A program made the translations under genes and the position numbers. Shown piece by piece: positions 8,307-17,430 of a stretch of 64,000 nt of DNA. Within the stretch, counting starts at the first letter, position 1; the number at the start of each line of letters is the position of its first letter. Source of the stretch: Bacillota bacterium (GTDB taxonomy: Bacteria; Bacillota; Clostridia; Peptostreptococcales; Anaerovoracaceae); NCBI GenBank assembly GCA_017522185.1, contig JAFWZZ010000005.1:121447-185446 (forward strand), written 5' to 3'. Under the pieces are notes generated by a model, which was not told the origin of the DNA, did no database searches, and saw only the letters and a list, made by a program, of their open reading frames with translations.

Positions 8307-9053
8307 ATGCACATCAACTCAGAAGGAATTGTTTTCAGACAGGTGAAGATCGGCGGCGGCCGGAAGATGCTCCACCTGTTTACAAAGAAATACGGGAAAA
8401 TCAGTGCAGGCAGCAGCATCACGGAGAAAGCCAGAACCAAGTCAGCTATGGCGACCCAGCTCTTTACCTACAGCAACTACGAGATTTTTAAGAGCAAGGA
8501 TTACTACAACATCAACAGCGGCGAGGTAAAGAAAAGCTACTATAAAATCGCCGAAGATGTGGACAAGTACATGCAGGCTTCATTCGTGCTGGAACTGACG
8601 GAAAAGATGCTTCCTGAAGAGGTGCCGCAGCCCCGGCTTTTCAACCTTCTGGTGGATTTCTTCGCCGCCATGGAGAAACGGGAAAAGAAGCATGAGACCC
8701 TGGTGCTGGCCTACGAGACAAAGGCTTTGTCACTGATGGGATCCTTCCCACAGCTGGACCAGTGCAGCTGCTGCGGAACCCGGGAAAACCTGTCCCATTT
8801 CAGCGTGAAAGACGGTGGCATGATTTGCAGGAATTGCGCAAATAAAGCCAATGATACATTGATTTATGAACCGAAATTTGATATAGTTAATATATTAAAG
8901 TATTTTTTGAAAACACCCCTGCACGGCTTTGAAAAGATCGCCTTGGACGAGGCTGCAGCAAAGGATTTGCAAGGGATTTTGAGAAGCTACATGTCCTACT
9001 ATCTGGATATTGGGACGTTGAAAAGCGAGAGTTTTTTGAAAGAGATTTTTTAG
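8307..9053 (+). CDS. recO: DNA repair protein RecO
   Basis: A 248-residue RecO, which anneals DNA strands and loads RecA with RecR on SSB-coated gaps. The N-terminal OB fold covers about residues 1-80 and a helical part follows. The zinc site typical of Gram-positive RecO is Cys153-x2-Cys156 and Cys174-x2-Cys177. The gene starts three bases after the era stop, using the AAGGAA at the end of era as its ribosome site. The 3' third is more AT-rich than the rest of the gene. Confidence 0.95.
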   Translation: MHINSEGIVFRQVKIGGGRKMLHLFTKKYGKISAGSSITEKARTKSAMATQLFTYSNYEIFKSKDYYNINSGEVKKSYYKIAEDVDKYMQASFVLELTEKMLPEEVPQPRLFNLLVDFFAAMEKREKKHETLVLAYETKALSLMGSFPQLDQCSCCGTRENLSHFSVKDGGMICRNCANKANDTLIYEPKFDIVNILKYFLKTPLHGFEKIALDEAAAKDLQGILRSYMSYYLDIGTLKSESFLKEIF

Positions 9054-9064
9054 GAGGTAAAACC

Positions 9065-9760
9065 ATGGAAATTACTTTAGAAAAAATTGAATTAGTCAAA
9101 GACAGAACAGGCGTGACTTATAAGGAAGCAAAGGATGCTTTAGAAGCAGCAAACGGCAACGTAGTTGACGCAATCATCGCGATTGAAGAAACTGTAGACG
9201 TAAAGGGCACCAAGAAGATCGGCGCACAGGGCGAAGAACTGGTTGCAAAGATGAAGGAAGTTGTGAAGAAGGGCAATATTTCCAGAATCTTAGTAAAGAA
9301 GGAAGACGAAGTTCTGATTAACATTCCGCTGAATGTTGGCCTGTTAGGTACTGTTGTTGCACCTTGGGGCATGATTGCCGGCGTAGTTGCAGCATTTGGT
9401 TTCAAGTGCACCATCGAATTCGTAAAGACTGACGGCTCCGTTGTGGATATCACAGATAAGGCTGTGGGTTACTATGAAGACGCAAAGGAAAAGGGTACAG
9501 AAGTGTATGCTGATCTGAAGGAAAAGGCTCCTGGTTTCTACGAAGATGCCAAGGAAAAAGCCGGAGAAGCTTTCGAAAAGGCAAAGGACGCAGCTGAAGA
9601 CCTGAAGGATAAGCTGAAGAAGGAAGTAGACGATTTAGATATCGAATGCATCAACCTTTGTGACAAGGACTGCGCAGAATGCGAAGAACCTTGCGAAGAC
9701 AGATGCGACGACTGCAAGTATGATGAATATCACCCTGCAGAAGCAAAAGACGAAGAATAA
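9065..9760 (+). CDS. UBA and DUF4342 domain protein with cysteine-rich tail
   Basis: A 231-residue protein in four parts. Residues 3-42 form a UBA-like fold similar to the N-terminus of EF-Ts (VKDRTGVTYKEAKDAL...GNVVDAI). Residues 50-125 match my memory of DUF4342, with a hydrophobic patch IPLNVGLLGTVVAPWG. Residues 133-190 hold charged amphipathic repeats (YYEDAKEKG, FYEDAKEKAGE). The tail has seven cysteines at 195, 199, 203, 206, 210, 214 and 217, spaced C-x3-C-x3-C-x2-C-x3-C-x3-C-x2-C. The start is ATG 9065 after AGGAGGT. The function is unknown; the tail could bind metal. It lies between recO and glyS in the housekeeping operon. Confidence 0.8.
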   Translation: MEITLEKIELVKDRTGVTYKEAKDALEAANGNVVDAIIAIEETVDVKGTKKIGAQGEELVAKMKEVVKKGNISRILVKKEDEVLINIPLNVGLLGTVVAPWGMIAGVVAAFGFKCTIEFVKTDGSVVDITDKAVGYYEDAKEKGTEVYADLKEKAPGFYEDAKEKAGEAFEKAKDAAEDLKDKLKKEVDDLDIECINLCDKDCAECEEPCEDRCDDCKYDEYHPAEAKDEE

Positions 9761-9801
9761 GAGACAGACAAGAATTTTTTAGAATGGAAGGTATGGCATA
9801 A

Positions 9802-11202
9802 ATGAGTAAAGTAACAATGGAAAAAATCGTTGCACTTGCAAAGAACAGAGGATTTGTATATCCGGGCTCCGAAATCTACGGCGGTCTGGCTAACACATGG
9901 GATTACGGTCCTCTGGGTGTGGAATTTAAGAACAACGTAAAGAAAGCATGGTGGAAGAAGTTCGTACAGGAATCCAAGTACAACGTTGGTTTAGACGCAG
10001 CAATCCTGATGAACCCAAGAACATGGGAAGCATCCGGCCACGTTGGCGGCTTCGCAGATCCACTGATCGACTGTAAGGAATGTAAGGCAAGATTCAGAGC
10101 TGACAAGCTGATCGAAGAGTACATGCAGGAACAGGGTATGGAAGTGGTACCTGTTGACGGATGGTCCAACGAAAAGTTAGAAGGCTATATCGCAGAAAAG
10201 GGCATCGTATGTCCGGAATGCGGCAAGAGCAACTTCACAGGCATCAGACAGTTTAACCTGATGTTCAAGACTTTCCAGGGCGTAACAGAAGATTCCAAGG
10301 CTGAAATCTACTTAAGACCGGAAACTGCACAGGGTATCTTTGTAAACTTCAAGAACGTACAGAGAACATCCAGAAAGAAGATTCCGTTCGGTATCGCACA
10401 GATCGGTAAGTCCTTCAGAAACGAAATCACACCAGGTAACTTCACATTCAGAACAAGAGAATTCGAACAGATGGAATTAGAATTCTTCTGCAAGCCTGGC
10501 ACAGACTTAGAATGGTTCGAATACTGGAAGGAATACTGCGTAAACTTCCTGAAGTCCCTGAACATGAACATGGAAAACATCAGAACCAGAGACCACGAAA
10601 AGGAAGAATTATCCCACTACAGTAACGCAACTACTGACTTAGAATACTTATTCCCATTCGGCTGGGGCGAACTGTGGGGTATCGCTGACAGAACAGACTT
10701 CGACCTGAAGCAGCACAGCGAATTCTCCGGTGAACAGATGGTTTACGTGGATCCTGTAACTAACGAAAAGTACATCCCATACTGTATCGAACCATCCCTG
10801 GGTGCTGACAGAGTTGCGTTAGCATTCCTGGTAGATGCGTATACAGAAGAAACATTAACCGATGCAAAGGGCAAGGAAGACACCAGAATCGTGATGAAGT
10901 TCCACCCTGCCTTAGCTCCATTCAAGGCTGCAGTACTGCCGCTGGCAAAGAAACTGGGTCCTGTTGCGGAACCAATCTTCGAAGAACTGTCCAAGTACTT
11001 CCCGGTTGATTACGACGAAGCAGGCTCCATCGGTAAGAGATACAGAAGAGAAGACGAAATCGGTACACCATTCTGCATCTGCGTAGACTTCGAAACAGAA
11101 GAAGACGGATGTGTAACAATCAGAGACCGTGACACAATGGAACAGGTAAGATTACCGATTTCCGAAGTGAGAGGATACATCGAAGAAAGAATGGTATTTT
11201 AA
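9802..11202 (+). CDS. glyS: Glycyl-tRNA synthetase, single-chain type
   Basis: A 466-residue class II glycyl-tRNA synthetase of the alpha-2 (single-chain, eukaryote/archaea-like) type, not the two-gene alpha/beta form. Class II motif 2 is visible in [25 protein letters not shown] and motif 3 in [14 protein letters not shown]. The zinc knuckles CKECKARF and CPECGKSN lie in the insertion near residues 92-145, and an anticodon-binding domain fills the C-terminus. Codon choice is strongly biased (AGA, TTA, GAA), as in pyc and the arginase gene of this window, suggesting high expression. ppdK follows after 12 bases. Confidence 0.97.
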   Translation: MSKVTMEKIVALAKNRGFVYPGSEIYGGLANTWDYGPLGVEFKNNVKKAWWKKFVQESKYNVGLDAAILMNPRTWEASGHVGGFADPLIDCKECKARFRADKLIEEYMQEQGMEVVPVDGWSNEKLEGYIAEKGIVCPECGKSNFTGIRQFNLMFKTFQGVTEDSKAEIYLRPETAQGIFVNFKNVQRTSRKKIPFGIAQIGKSFRNEITPGNFTFRTREFEQMELEFFCKPGTDLEWFEYWKEYCVNFLKSLNMNMENIRTRDHEKEELSHYSNATTDLEYLFPFGWGELWGIADRTDFDLKQHSEFSGEQMVYVDPVTNEKYIPYCIEPSLGADRVALAFLVDAYTEETLTDAKGKEDTRIVMKFHPALAPFKAAVLPLAKKLGPVAEPIFEELSKYFPVDYDEAGSIGKRYRREDEIGTPFCICVDFETEEDGCVTIRDRDTMEQVRLPISEVRGYIEERMVF

Positions 11203-11214
11203 GGAGCACTTACT

Positions 11215-13803
11215 ATGCAAAAATTAGTTTATTCCTTTAACGAAGGTTCCAAAGATATGCGAAACCTTCTGGGCGGTAAAGGGGCAAACCTGGCAGAGAT
11301 GACAAAGCTCGGCTTGCGCGTGCCTTTCGGATTTATCGTCACAACAGATGCATGTAAAGCTTATCATGCAGATGGAGGAAAACTGAGCGAAGACCTGAAA
11401 ACTGAGATTGCATACCAAATGGAAGTGCTGGAAAATGTAGCTGGTAAGAAATTCGGAGACAGGGAGAATCCTCTTCTTGTCTCTGTTCGTTCTGGAGCAC
11501 CAATTTCCATGCCCGGTATGATGGATACAGTTTTGAATTTAGGATTAAACGACGAGACAACGGAAGGGCTGGCAGCTTTGACAGATAATCCGGCTTTCGC
11601 TTATGACAGTTACCGGAGATTCATCCAGATGTTCGGCGATGTGGTTCTAGGTATTCCAAAGAGCCGCTTTGATGAGATTTTCCGCAGGCTGCAGGATGCA
11701 GACCAGAAGGAGATTATCGCAGCGTACAAGGCTTTGATCGTGGAAGAGACCGGAATGCGTCTGCCGCAGGATCCGAAGGAACAGCTGCTGGAAGCAGTGC
11801 AGGCCGTATTCCGTTCCTGGAATAACGAAAGAGCCGTGCTGTACCGTCAGCTCAACGACATTCCGGATGATCTGGGTACAGCGGTAACGGTGCAGGCCAT
11901 GGTTTTCGGAAACATGGGGGATACTTCCGGTTCCGGCGTGGCGTTCTCCAGAAACCCGTCTAACGGGGAAAAAGAACTGTTCGGAGAATTCCTAGTCAAT
12001 GCACAGGGGGAAGACATCGTCGCAGGCATCCGCACACCGCTGCAGATTGCCGAGATGGCAGAGCAATTCCCAAGTGTATATCAGGACTTCCAGCGCATTG
12101 CAGAAGTATTAGAAAAGCATTACAAAGACATGCAGGATATGGAGTTTACCATTGAGAACAATAAGCTCTATATGCTGCAGACGAGAGCGGCAAAGCGCAC
12201 TGCAGAATGTGCGGTCCGCGTTGCGGTAGATATGGTAAAAGAAGGTCTGATTTCCAAGGAAACTGCGGTTGCCCGCATGGACGTGGGTCAGATCGACCAG
12301 CTGATGCATCCGGCCTTTGATCACGAGGCGGAAGCCAAGGCGAAGATTCTGGCAAAGGGTCTGCCTGCCTCTCCGGGCGCGGCATCGGGAAGAATCTTCT
12401 TTGAGGCAAAGGATGCGGTTGCAGCTGCGGAGAAGGGCATCAAAGCCATCCTGGTCCGCCAGGAAACTTCTCCGGAAGACCTGTCCGGCATGGCTGTGGC
12501 AGCCGGAATTCTGACTGCGAGAGGCGGCATGACTTCCCACGCGGCGGTAGTTGCCAGAGGCATGGGAAAGTGCTGCATCACAGGATGCAGTGAGATCCAG
12601 GTCAATGAAGAAGCGAAGACCCTGACCATTGGAGAAACCGTTCTGGACGAAGGAGACAGCATTTCCCTCAACGGTACCATGGGACATGTTTACTTCGGCG
12701 AGGTTAAGAATACAGAGACAGCCTTTTCTGAAGAATTCAACCAGATTATGGCGTGGGCAGATGAGATTCGCATACTGAAGATCAGAACCAACGCCGACAA
12801 TCCGAGAGACGCCAAGCAGGCACTGGAATTCGGCGCAGAAGGCATCGGCCTTTGCAGAACAGAGCATATGTTTTTCCAGGAAGAGCGCATTCCGCTGATT
12901 CGTCAGATGATTATGGCCACATCAGAAGAGGCGCGCAGAGAAGCACTGGATAAGCTGCTTCCGTTCCAGAAAGGTGATTTTAAGGGCATCTATGAGGTGA
13001 TGGAAGACCTGCCGGTAACCATCAGACTTCTGGATCCGCCATTGCATGAGTTCCTGCCGCAGACAGAGGAAGATACCAGAGAACTGGCAGAACTGACAGG
13101 TATTCCTTACGAAAATCTTGCCCGCAGAGCGGAAGAACTGCAGGAGTTTAATCCGATGCTGGGACACCGTGGCTGCAGACTGGCCATTACCTATCCGGAA
13201 ATCGCCGAGATGCAGACCAGGGCAATCATGGAAGCTGCCATCGAGGTTTCCAGAGAGAAGAACATCGTCATCGTGCCGGAAATCATGATTCCGCTGGTAG
13301 GTGTGGATGCAGAACTGGCAGAAGTTAAGAAGGCAGTCGTAAAGGTCATTGAAGACTGCAAGAAAGCATACGATGCTGAAATCGATTATTTCATCGGCAC
13401 CATGATTGAAGTGCCGAGAGCGGCACTGACCGCAGGAGAAATCGCAAAAGAAGCAGAGTTCTTCTCCTTCGGTACCAACGATTTGACACAGATGGTATTC
13501 GGCCTGTCCAGAGACGATACAGGTAATATCATCCGCGATTATGTGGAAAAAGGCATCTTTGCTGCTGATCCGTTCCAGACCATCGACCGGAAGGGTGTTG
13601 GCAGTCTGATGGAAATCGCGGTAAAACAGGGCAGACAGGCGAGAGCAAACCTGAAGCTGGGTATCTGCGGTGAACACGGCGGCGACCCGAAGAGTATCGA
13701 GTTCTGTCACCAGATTGGACTCCATTACGTTTCCTGCTCCCCTTACAGGGTGCCGGTTGCGAGACTTGCGGCGGCGCAGGCAGCTATCAGAAATGAACAA
13801 TAA
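11215..13803 (+). CDS. ppdK: Pyruvate, phosphate dikinase
   Basis: An 862-residue enzyme that interconverts pyruvate, ATP and Pi with PEP, AMP and PPi. The N-terminal ATP-grasp domain begins with the family stretch GGKGANLAEMTKLGL. The phosphohistidine swivel domain has GGMTSHAAVVARGMGK with the catalytic His near residue 442. The C-terminal PEP barrel has the active Cys near residue 818 in GICGEHGGDP. In many Firmicutes a DUF299 kinase/phosphatase that regulates PPDK is encoded between glyS and ppdK; it is missing here. With pyruvate carboxylase elsewhere in the window, it suggests flexible flux at the PEP-pyruvate node. Confidence 0.97.
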   Translation: MQKLVYSFNEGSKDMRNLLGGKGANLAEMTKLGLRVPFGFIVTTDACKAYHADGGKLSEDLKTEIAYQMEVLENVAGKKFGDRENPLLVSVRSGAPISMPGMMDTVLNLGLNDETTEGLAALTDNPAFAYDSYRRFIQMFGDVVLGIPKSRFDEIFRRLQDADQKEIIAAYKALIVEETGMRLPQDPKEQLLEAVQAVFRSWNNERAVLYRQLNDIPDDLGTAVTVQAMVFGNMGDTSGSGVAFSRNPSNGEKELFGEFLVNAQGEDIVAGIRTPLQIAEMAEQFPSVYQDFQRIAEVLEKHYKDMQDMEFTIENNKLYMLQTRAAKRTAECAVRVAVDMVKEGLISKETAVARMDVGQIDQLMHPAFDHEAEAKAKILAKGLPASPGAASGRIFFEAKDAVAAAEKGIKAILVRQETSPEDLSGMAVAAGILTARGGMTSHAAVVARGMGKCCITGCSEIQVNEEAKTLTIGETVLDEGDSISLNGTMGHVYFGEVKNTETAFSEEFNQIMAWADEIRILKIRTNADNPRDAKQALEFGAEGIGLCRTEHMFFQEERIPLIRQMIMATSEEARREALDKLLPFQKGDFKGIYEVMEDLPVTIRLLDPPLHEFLPQTEEDTRELAELTGIPYENLARRAEELQEFNPMLGHRGCRLAITYPEIAEMQTRAIMEAAIEVSREKNIVIVPEIMIPLVGVDAELAEVKKAVVKVIEDCKKAYDAEIDYFIGTMIEVPRAALTAGEIAKEAEFFSFGTNDLTQMVFGLSRDDTGNIIRDYVEKGIFAADPFQTIDRKGVGSLMEIAVKQGRQARANLKLGICGEHGGDPKSIEFCHQIGLHYVSCSPYRVPVARLAAAQAAIRNEQ

Positions 13804-13811
13804 CATAGCGT

Positions 13812-13840
13812 AAAAAGCAGAGGATTTCCTCTGCTTTTTT
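13812..13840 (+). terminator. Intrinsic terminator after ppdK
   Basis: AAAAAGCAGAGGA pairs with TCCTCTGCTTTTTT, giving a long stem and a six-T tract. It closes the large housekeeping block. Confidence 0.93.
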
Positions 13841-13841
13841 G

Positions 13842-13870
13842 TTGTAGTTCCTGCTTTAACGTGTTAAAAT
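13842..13870 (+). promoter_or_regulatory. Probable promoter of the deacetylase gene
   Basis: TTGTAG (13842-13847) and TAAAAT (13865-13870) are spaced by 17 bases, directly after the ppdK terminator. Confidence 0.55.
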
Positions 13871-13906
13871 GTAGACCATATGACTTGACAAAAGGGAGGG
13901 TGTATT

Positions 13907-15328
13907 TTGAAAAAGATAATTAGTATTTTCATGATGGCAGCATTGGTTTTGACAACGGGATGCGCCCTGGGAGGAGGCAACAGAGAAGGAGAGAAACTAC
14001 TGGAATCTTATCTGGAAAACGTAGATGCCTATGAGACATCTACCAGGGAACTGGGCGAGCCTGCCAGCTACATCTATATGGATGACCGTATTGCGGTGGC
14101 AATTTTGTATCCGGAAACAGGAATCGGCCAGCTGGATACAGAAATCACTGCATGGACAGAGGCTGTCGCGGAAGAATATAAGGGGATGGTGAAGGAAGCA
14201 ACCATCCAGGGAGAACCATTGAAAACAGAAGATGGTGAAACCGTGGAAAACCGTGCGGAACTGACTGTCTCTTATGAGAGCTATTACGCAGGGGAACAGA
14301 AGGTCGGCGTCAAACTGACCGGGACTTTCTTGTCACCGGCACTGGCACATCCCGTCGATTTGATCAAAACGTTTAACGCCGATGTACAGAGCGGCGAAAT
14401 CATTTCCATTGAGGATGTCCTGACGGAGGACGGAAAATCTGCGCTCGTGCATATGCTGACTGTGCAGACCGGCGTGGCAGAAGCAGATCTGGATCAGCAC
14501 GTATTTGATTACGGTGTATTGACGGATTCCGGCATAGAAATCGTATTAAACCGTGGAGACTATCTTCCAATGTCGGAGGGCACGAAGACGGCCTTCTTTG
14601 CTTACAAAGACATCAGAAATCTGCTCGTAGACAGCTTTGATGATACGAGAGAGCGGCCTGAACCGCCAGAAGATGAATCTGTGGAAACATCAGCCCCACT
14701 GGAAGCGCGTGCAATTGATCCGGATAAGCCGATGGTTGCGCTGACCTTTGATGATGGACCTGGTGCCCATACGGATCGTCTGCTGGATGTGTTTGAGAAA
14801 CACGGTGGGAAAGGCACCTTCTTTGTTTTGGGAAATCTCATAGAGGGAAGAGAAGAAACCCTGCAGAGGACCGCTGCGGAGGGCCATGAGGTTGCCGGTC
14901 ACAGCTGGAACCACCGACAGCTGACAAACCTGACGGAAGAAGAAGTGAAAGACCAGATTATGATGACGAGGGCAAAGATTTATGATGTGACAGGAAAAGA
15001 CAGTCTGGTCGTAAGGGCACCATACGGAGCCTGTGATGAAATGGTACAGGGCGTTGGGAAAAAGCTGGGCGTGTCTTTTTATAACTGGTCCATCGATACG
15101 CTGGACTGGCTGACCAGGGATCCGGCCGCAATAGAAAAGGAAATTATGGACAACGTTTCCGATGGAGATATCATCCTGTGTCACGATCTTCATGAGACTA
15201 CGGTGGATGCCATGGAATCCGTGATACCTAAACTGATTCAGAAGGGATACCAACTGGTAACTGTATCTGAACTCATGTCGTATTCTGATGAAAAGGTGCA
15301 GGCAGGAGGCCTGTATACCCAGCAGTAA
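13907..15328 (+). CDS. PdaC-like lipoprotein polysaccharide deacetylase
   Basis: A 473-residue cell-surface lipoprotein. The signal peptide ends in the lipobox LTTGC (Cys19). Residues about 50-240 resemble the DUF3298/RsiV-type domain, and residues about 270-465 are a NodB polysaccharide deacetylase. The NodB motifs are TFDDGPG (metal and base aspartates), HSWNHRQL (H-x3-H metal ligands), RAPYG, and ILCHDLHETT near the end. The same two-domain order occurs in Bacillus PdaC, a peptidoglycan N-acetylmuramic acid deacetylase, so peptidoglycan is the likely substrate. The start is TTG 13907, six bases after GGGAGGG. All catalytic motifs look intact. Confidence 0.88.
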   Translation: MKKIISIFMMAALVLTTGCALGGGNREGEKLLESYLENVDAYETSTRELGEPASYIYMDDRIAVAILYPETGIGQLDTEITAWTEAVAEEYKGMVKEATIQGEPLKTEDGETVENRAELTVSYESYYAGEQKVGVKLTGTFLSPALAHPVDLIKTFNADVQSGEIISIEDVLTEDGKSALVHMLTVQTGVAEADLDQHVFDYGVLTDSGIEIVLNRGDYLPMSEGTKTAFFAYKDIRNLLVDSFDDTRERPEPPEDESVETSAPLEARAIDPDKPMVALTFDDGPGAHTDRLLDVFEKHGGKGTFFVLGNLIEGREETLQRTAAEGHEVAGHSWNHRQLTNLTEEEVKDQIMMTRAKIYDVTGKDSLVVRAPYGACDEMVQGVGKKLGVSFYNWSIDTLDWLTRDPAAIEKEIMDNVSDGDIILCHDLHETTVDAMESVIPKLIQKGYQLVTVSELMSYSDEKVQAGGLYTQQ

Positions 15329-15330
15329 TC

Positions 15331-15359
15331 TTTACTTTTTTCGTAAAAAAAGGTATACT
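15331..15359 (+). promoter_or_regulatory. Possible promoter of the small export protein gene
   Basis: TTTACT (15331-15336) and TATACT (15354-15359) are spaced by 17 bases, just after the deacetylase stop codon. Confidence 0.5.
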
Positions 15360-15392
15360 AAAGATATCAACTACATTAGGAGAAAAGACAGA

Positions 15393-15848
15393 ATGTATCA
15401 CGTTATCATGACGATGCTGATTGCTGCGGTTCCGATTATTGAGCTGCGTGGCGCCATTCCCATCGGTGTCGCTGCAGGTCTGGATGTACCGACGGCTCTC
15501 ATCGCATCCATCATCGGCAACATGCTGCCAGTGCCAATTATCATATTATTTGTAAGAAAAGTATTCGCCTGGATGCGCGGTATCAGCGAAAAACTGAATC
15601 GCTTCGTTTGCAAGATGGAAGCAAAGGCTGCATCCAAGAAAGAAGTCATCGATAAGTACGAATGGTGGGGCCTGGTGATTCTGGTAGCCATCCCGCTGCC
15701 TGGAACCGGTGCCTGGACAGGTGCGCTGGTTGCGGCTATGCTGGATATGAGTCTGCGTCGTGCGCTTCCGGCAGTCTTTACCGGGGTTGTCATCGCAGGT
15801 ATCATCGTGACGACCATTACTTACGGGGCGGCGGTATTCCTGTTTTAG
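15393..15848 (+). CDS. Small multidrug export family membrane protein
   Basis: A protein of 151 residues with four or five membrane helices. It matches the pattern of the Sm_multidrug_ex family (PF06695): an early IELRGAIPIGVAAGL, a central helix with GNMLPVPIII, and the late PLPGTGAWTGALVA loop. The family name is historical and transport activity is not established. I use ATG 15393, nine bases after AGGAGA; the open frame extends upstream into the deacetylase gene and that extension is not real. Confidence 0.85.
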   Translation: MYHVIMTMLIAAVPIIELRGAIPIGVAAGLDVPTALIASIIGNMLPVPIIILFVRKVFAWMRGISEKLNRFVCKMEAKAASKKEVIDKYEWWGLVILVAIPLPGTGAWTGALVAAMLDMSLRRALPAVFTGVVIAGIIVTTITYGAAVFLF

Positions 15849-15864
15849 GCTAATTCCCCGAAAC

Positions 15865-15895
15865 AGGTGGTTTAGGAGACGTATTTCCACCTTTT
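15865..15895 (+). terminator. Weak terminator-like hairpin
   Basis: AGGTGG and CCACCT are separated by 16 bases and followed by TTTTG. The short stem and short T tract make this a modest candidate. Confidence 0.35.
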
Positions 15896-15959
15896 GTGTG
15901 TGGAAGGACAGTAACAAAAGCGATATAATGAAGGCGTATTAAGGAGAGGAGGAACGCAC

Positions 15960-16424
15960 ATGTTAGGGATTGAAGGAATGTCCGTTGTGGAACTGATGCC
16001 TGCATTCTGGCTGATCGTCGGTGTTATCTTTGCTGTAGCCGAAGCACTGACCGTTGGGCTGGTAACTATTTGGTTTACAGGCGGTGCCATCGTGGCGCTG
16101 GTTGCAGCACTGCTGGGAGCCGGCATTCCGGTGCAGATTGTCCTGTTCCTGGTTGTTTCTATCGGTTTGATTCTGACGACAAGGAAACTCTTTGTGGGCA
16201 AGCTGAAGACCGGTCGGACGAAAACCAACGTAGACGCTTTGGTCGGTGAAGAGGCCAAGGTTTTAACCGATATCAAACCTTTTGAACCGGGAAGTGTCAA
16301 GCTGAAGGGACAGGAATGGACTGCAGTAGCAAAAGACGATAATCTGGCCATTGCGTCAGGTGAAATTGTAAAAGTTGTTGCCATAGAAGGGGTAAAGGCA
16401 ATCGTAAAGCCCCTGGAAAAGTAA
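15960..16424 (+). CDS. nfeD: NfeD-family membrane protein
   Basis: A 154-residue short NfeD: two or three membrane helices (residues about 15-80) followed by a soluble OB-fold domain (about 90-154, with LVGEEAKVLTDIKP and GEIVKVVAIEGVKAIVKPL). NfeD proteins pair with SPFH proteins in membrane microdomains, and the SPFH gene follows directly here, 12 bases later. GGAGAGGA precedes the ATG. A second in-frame ATG at 15978 is possible but has a worse spacing. Confidence 0.9.
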   Translation: MLGIEGMSVVELMPAFWLIVGVIFAVAEALTVGLVTIWFTGGAIVALVAALLGAGIPVQIVLFLVVSIGLILTTRKLFVGKLKTGRTKTNVDALVGEEAKVLTDIKPFEPGSVKLKGQEWTAVAKDDNLAIASGEIVKVVAIEGVKAIVKPLEK

Positions 16425-16436
16425 AGGAGACTAGTA

Positions 16437-17369
16437 ATGGGACTGATTAAACTGATTATTATTTTGGCAGTGATTATTCTGCTGGTAGCACTGATTGTAA
16501 CCAACATCCGTATCGTGCCGCAGGCAAGAGCCTATGTTATCGAACGTTTAGGTGCATATAACGGCACATGGCAGGTAGGTCTGCACTTCAAGGTACCGCT
16601 AATTGACAAGGTAGCGAGAAAGGTATCCCTGAAGGAAAAAGTTATCGACTTCCCTCCACAGCCGGTTATCACAAAGGATAACGTAACCATGGAAATCGAC
16701 ACCGTTGTATACTTCCAGATTACAGATCCAAAGAGCTATACTTACGGCGTGGAAAGTCCAATGGACGCCATCGAAAACCTGACAGCAACCACACTGAGAA
16801 ACATCATCGGTGATCTGGAACTGGATGGTACGCTGACCAGCCGTGAGCTGATCAACAGCAAGATGAGAATGGTTCTGGACGAAGCGACTGACCCATGGGG
16901 TATCAAAATCAACCGTGTGGAAGTAAAGAACATCACTCCACCAAGAGATATCCAGATGGCCATGGAAAAGCAGATGCGTGCAGAAAGAGAAAGAAGAGAA
17001 GCCATCCTGCGTGCGGAAGGTGAAAAGAAGTCTGCAATCCTGATTGCAGAAGGTCAGAAGGAATCCATGATCCTGCAGGCGGAAGCCAACAAAGAATCCA
17101 AGATTCTGGAAGCCGAAGCGAAGAAGGAAGCTGCTATCCGCGAAGCGGAAGGGGAAGCAGAAGCAATCAGAATGGTACAGCAGGCGACAGCCGACGGTAT
17201 CAAAATGCTGGTAGAATCCCAGCCTAACAAGGAAGTCATCGCCCTGCAGAGCTTAGAAGCATTCGAAAAGGCTGCAGACGGACAGGCAACCAAGATTATT
17301 ATCCCGTCCGACATCGCGAGCCTGGCAGGCCTGGCAACTTCTGTTGGAGAACTGGTAAAAGAAAAATAA
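16437..17369 (+). CDS. SPFH/stomatin-family protein (QmcA-like)
   Basis: A 310-residue SPFH protein. One N-terminal membrane helix (residues about 3-25) is followed by the SPFH/band 7 domain (VPQARAYVIERLGAYNGTW...). A long alanine/glutamate-rich coiled coil begins near residue 175, with repeated KES-x-ILxAEA units. Such proteins form large membrane rings that organise lipid domains and restrain membrane proteases. Its pairing with NfeD in one operon supports this. It is not flotillin length and best fits the stomatin/QmcA group. Confidence 0.93.
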   Translation: MGLIKLIIILAVIILLVALIVTNIRIVPQARAYVIERLGAYNGTWQVGLHFKVPLIDKVARKVSLKEKVIDFPPQPVITKDNVTMEIDTVVYFQITDPKSYTYGVESPMDAIENLTATTLRNIIGDLELDGTLTSRELINSKMRMVLDEATDPWGIKINRVEVKNITPPRDIQMAMEKQMRAERERREAILRAEGEKKSAILIAEGQKESMILQAEANKESKILEAEAKKEAAIREAEGEAEAIRMVQQATADGIKMLVESQPNKEVIALQSLEAFEKAADGQATKIIIPSDIASLAGLATSVGELVKEK

Positions 17370-17386
17370 AACTATATGGCATAAAG

Positions 17387-17415
17387 AAAGAGACGGCTCT
17401 TAAGCCGTCTCTTTT
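17387..17415. terminator. Bidirectional terminator between convergent operons
   Basis: AAAGAGACGGCT and AGCCGTCTCTTT form a 12-bp stem over a CTTA loop, with T tracts on both strands. It ends the nfeD-SPFH transcript and the leftward operon at 17431-21191. Confidence 0.93.
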
Positions 17416-17430
17416 GTATGTCCGCAAATA

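Noticed and set aside
12922-13806. 294-residue frame antisense to ppdK
   Set aside because: It lies entirely opposite a well-conserved enzyme gene and shows no domain; it is a composition effect of the ppdK codons.
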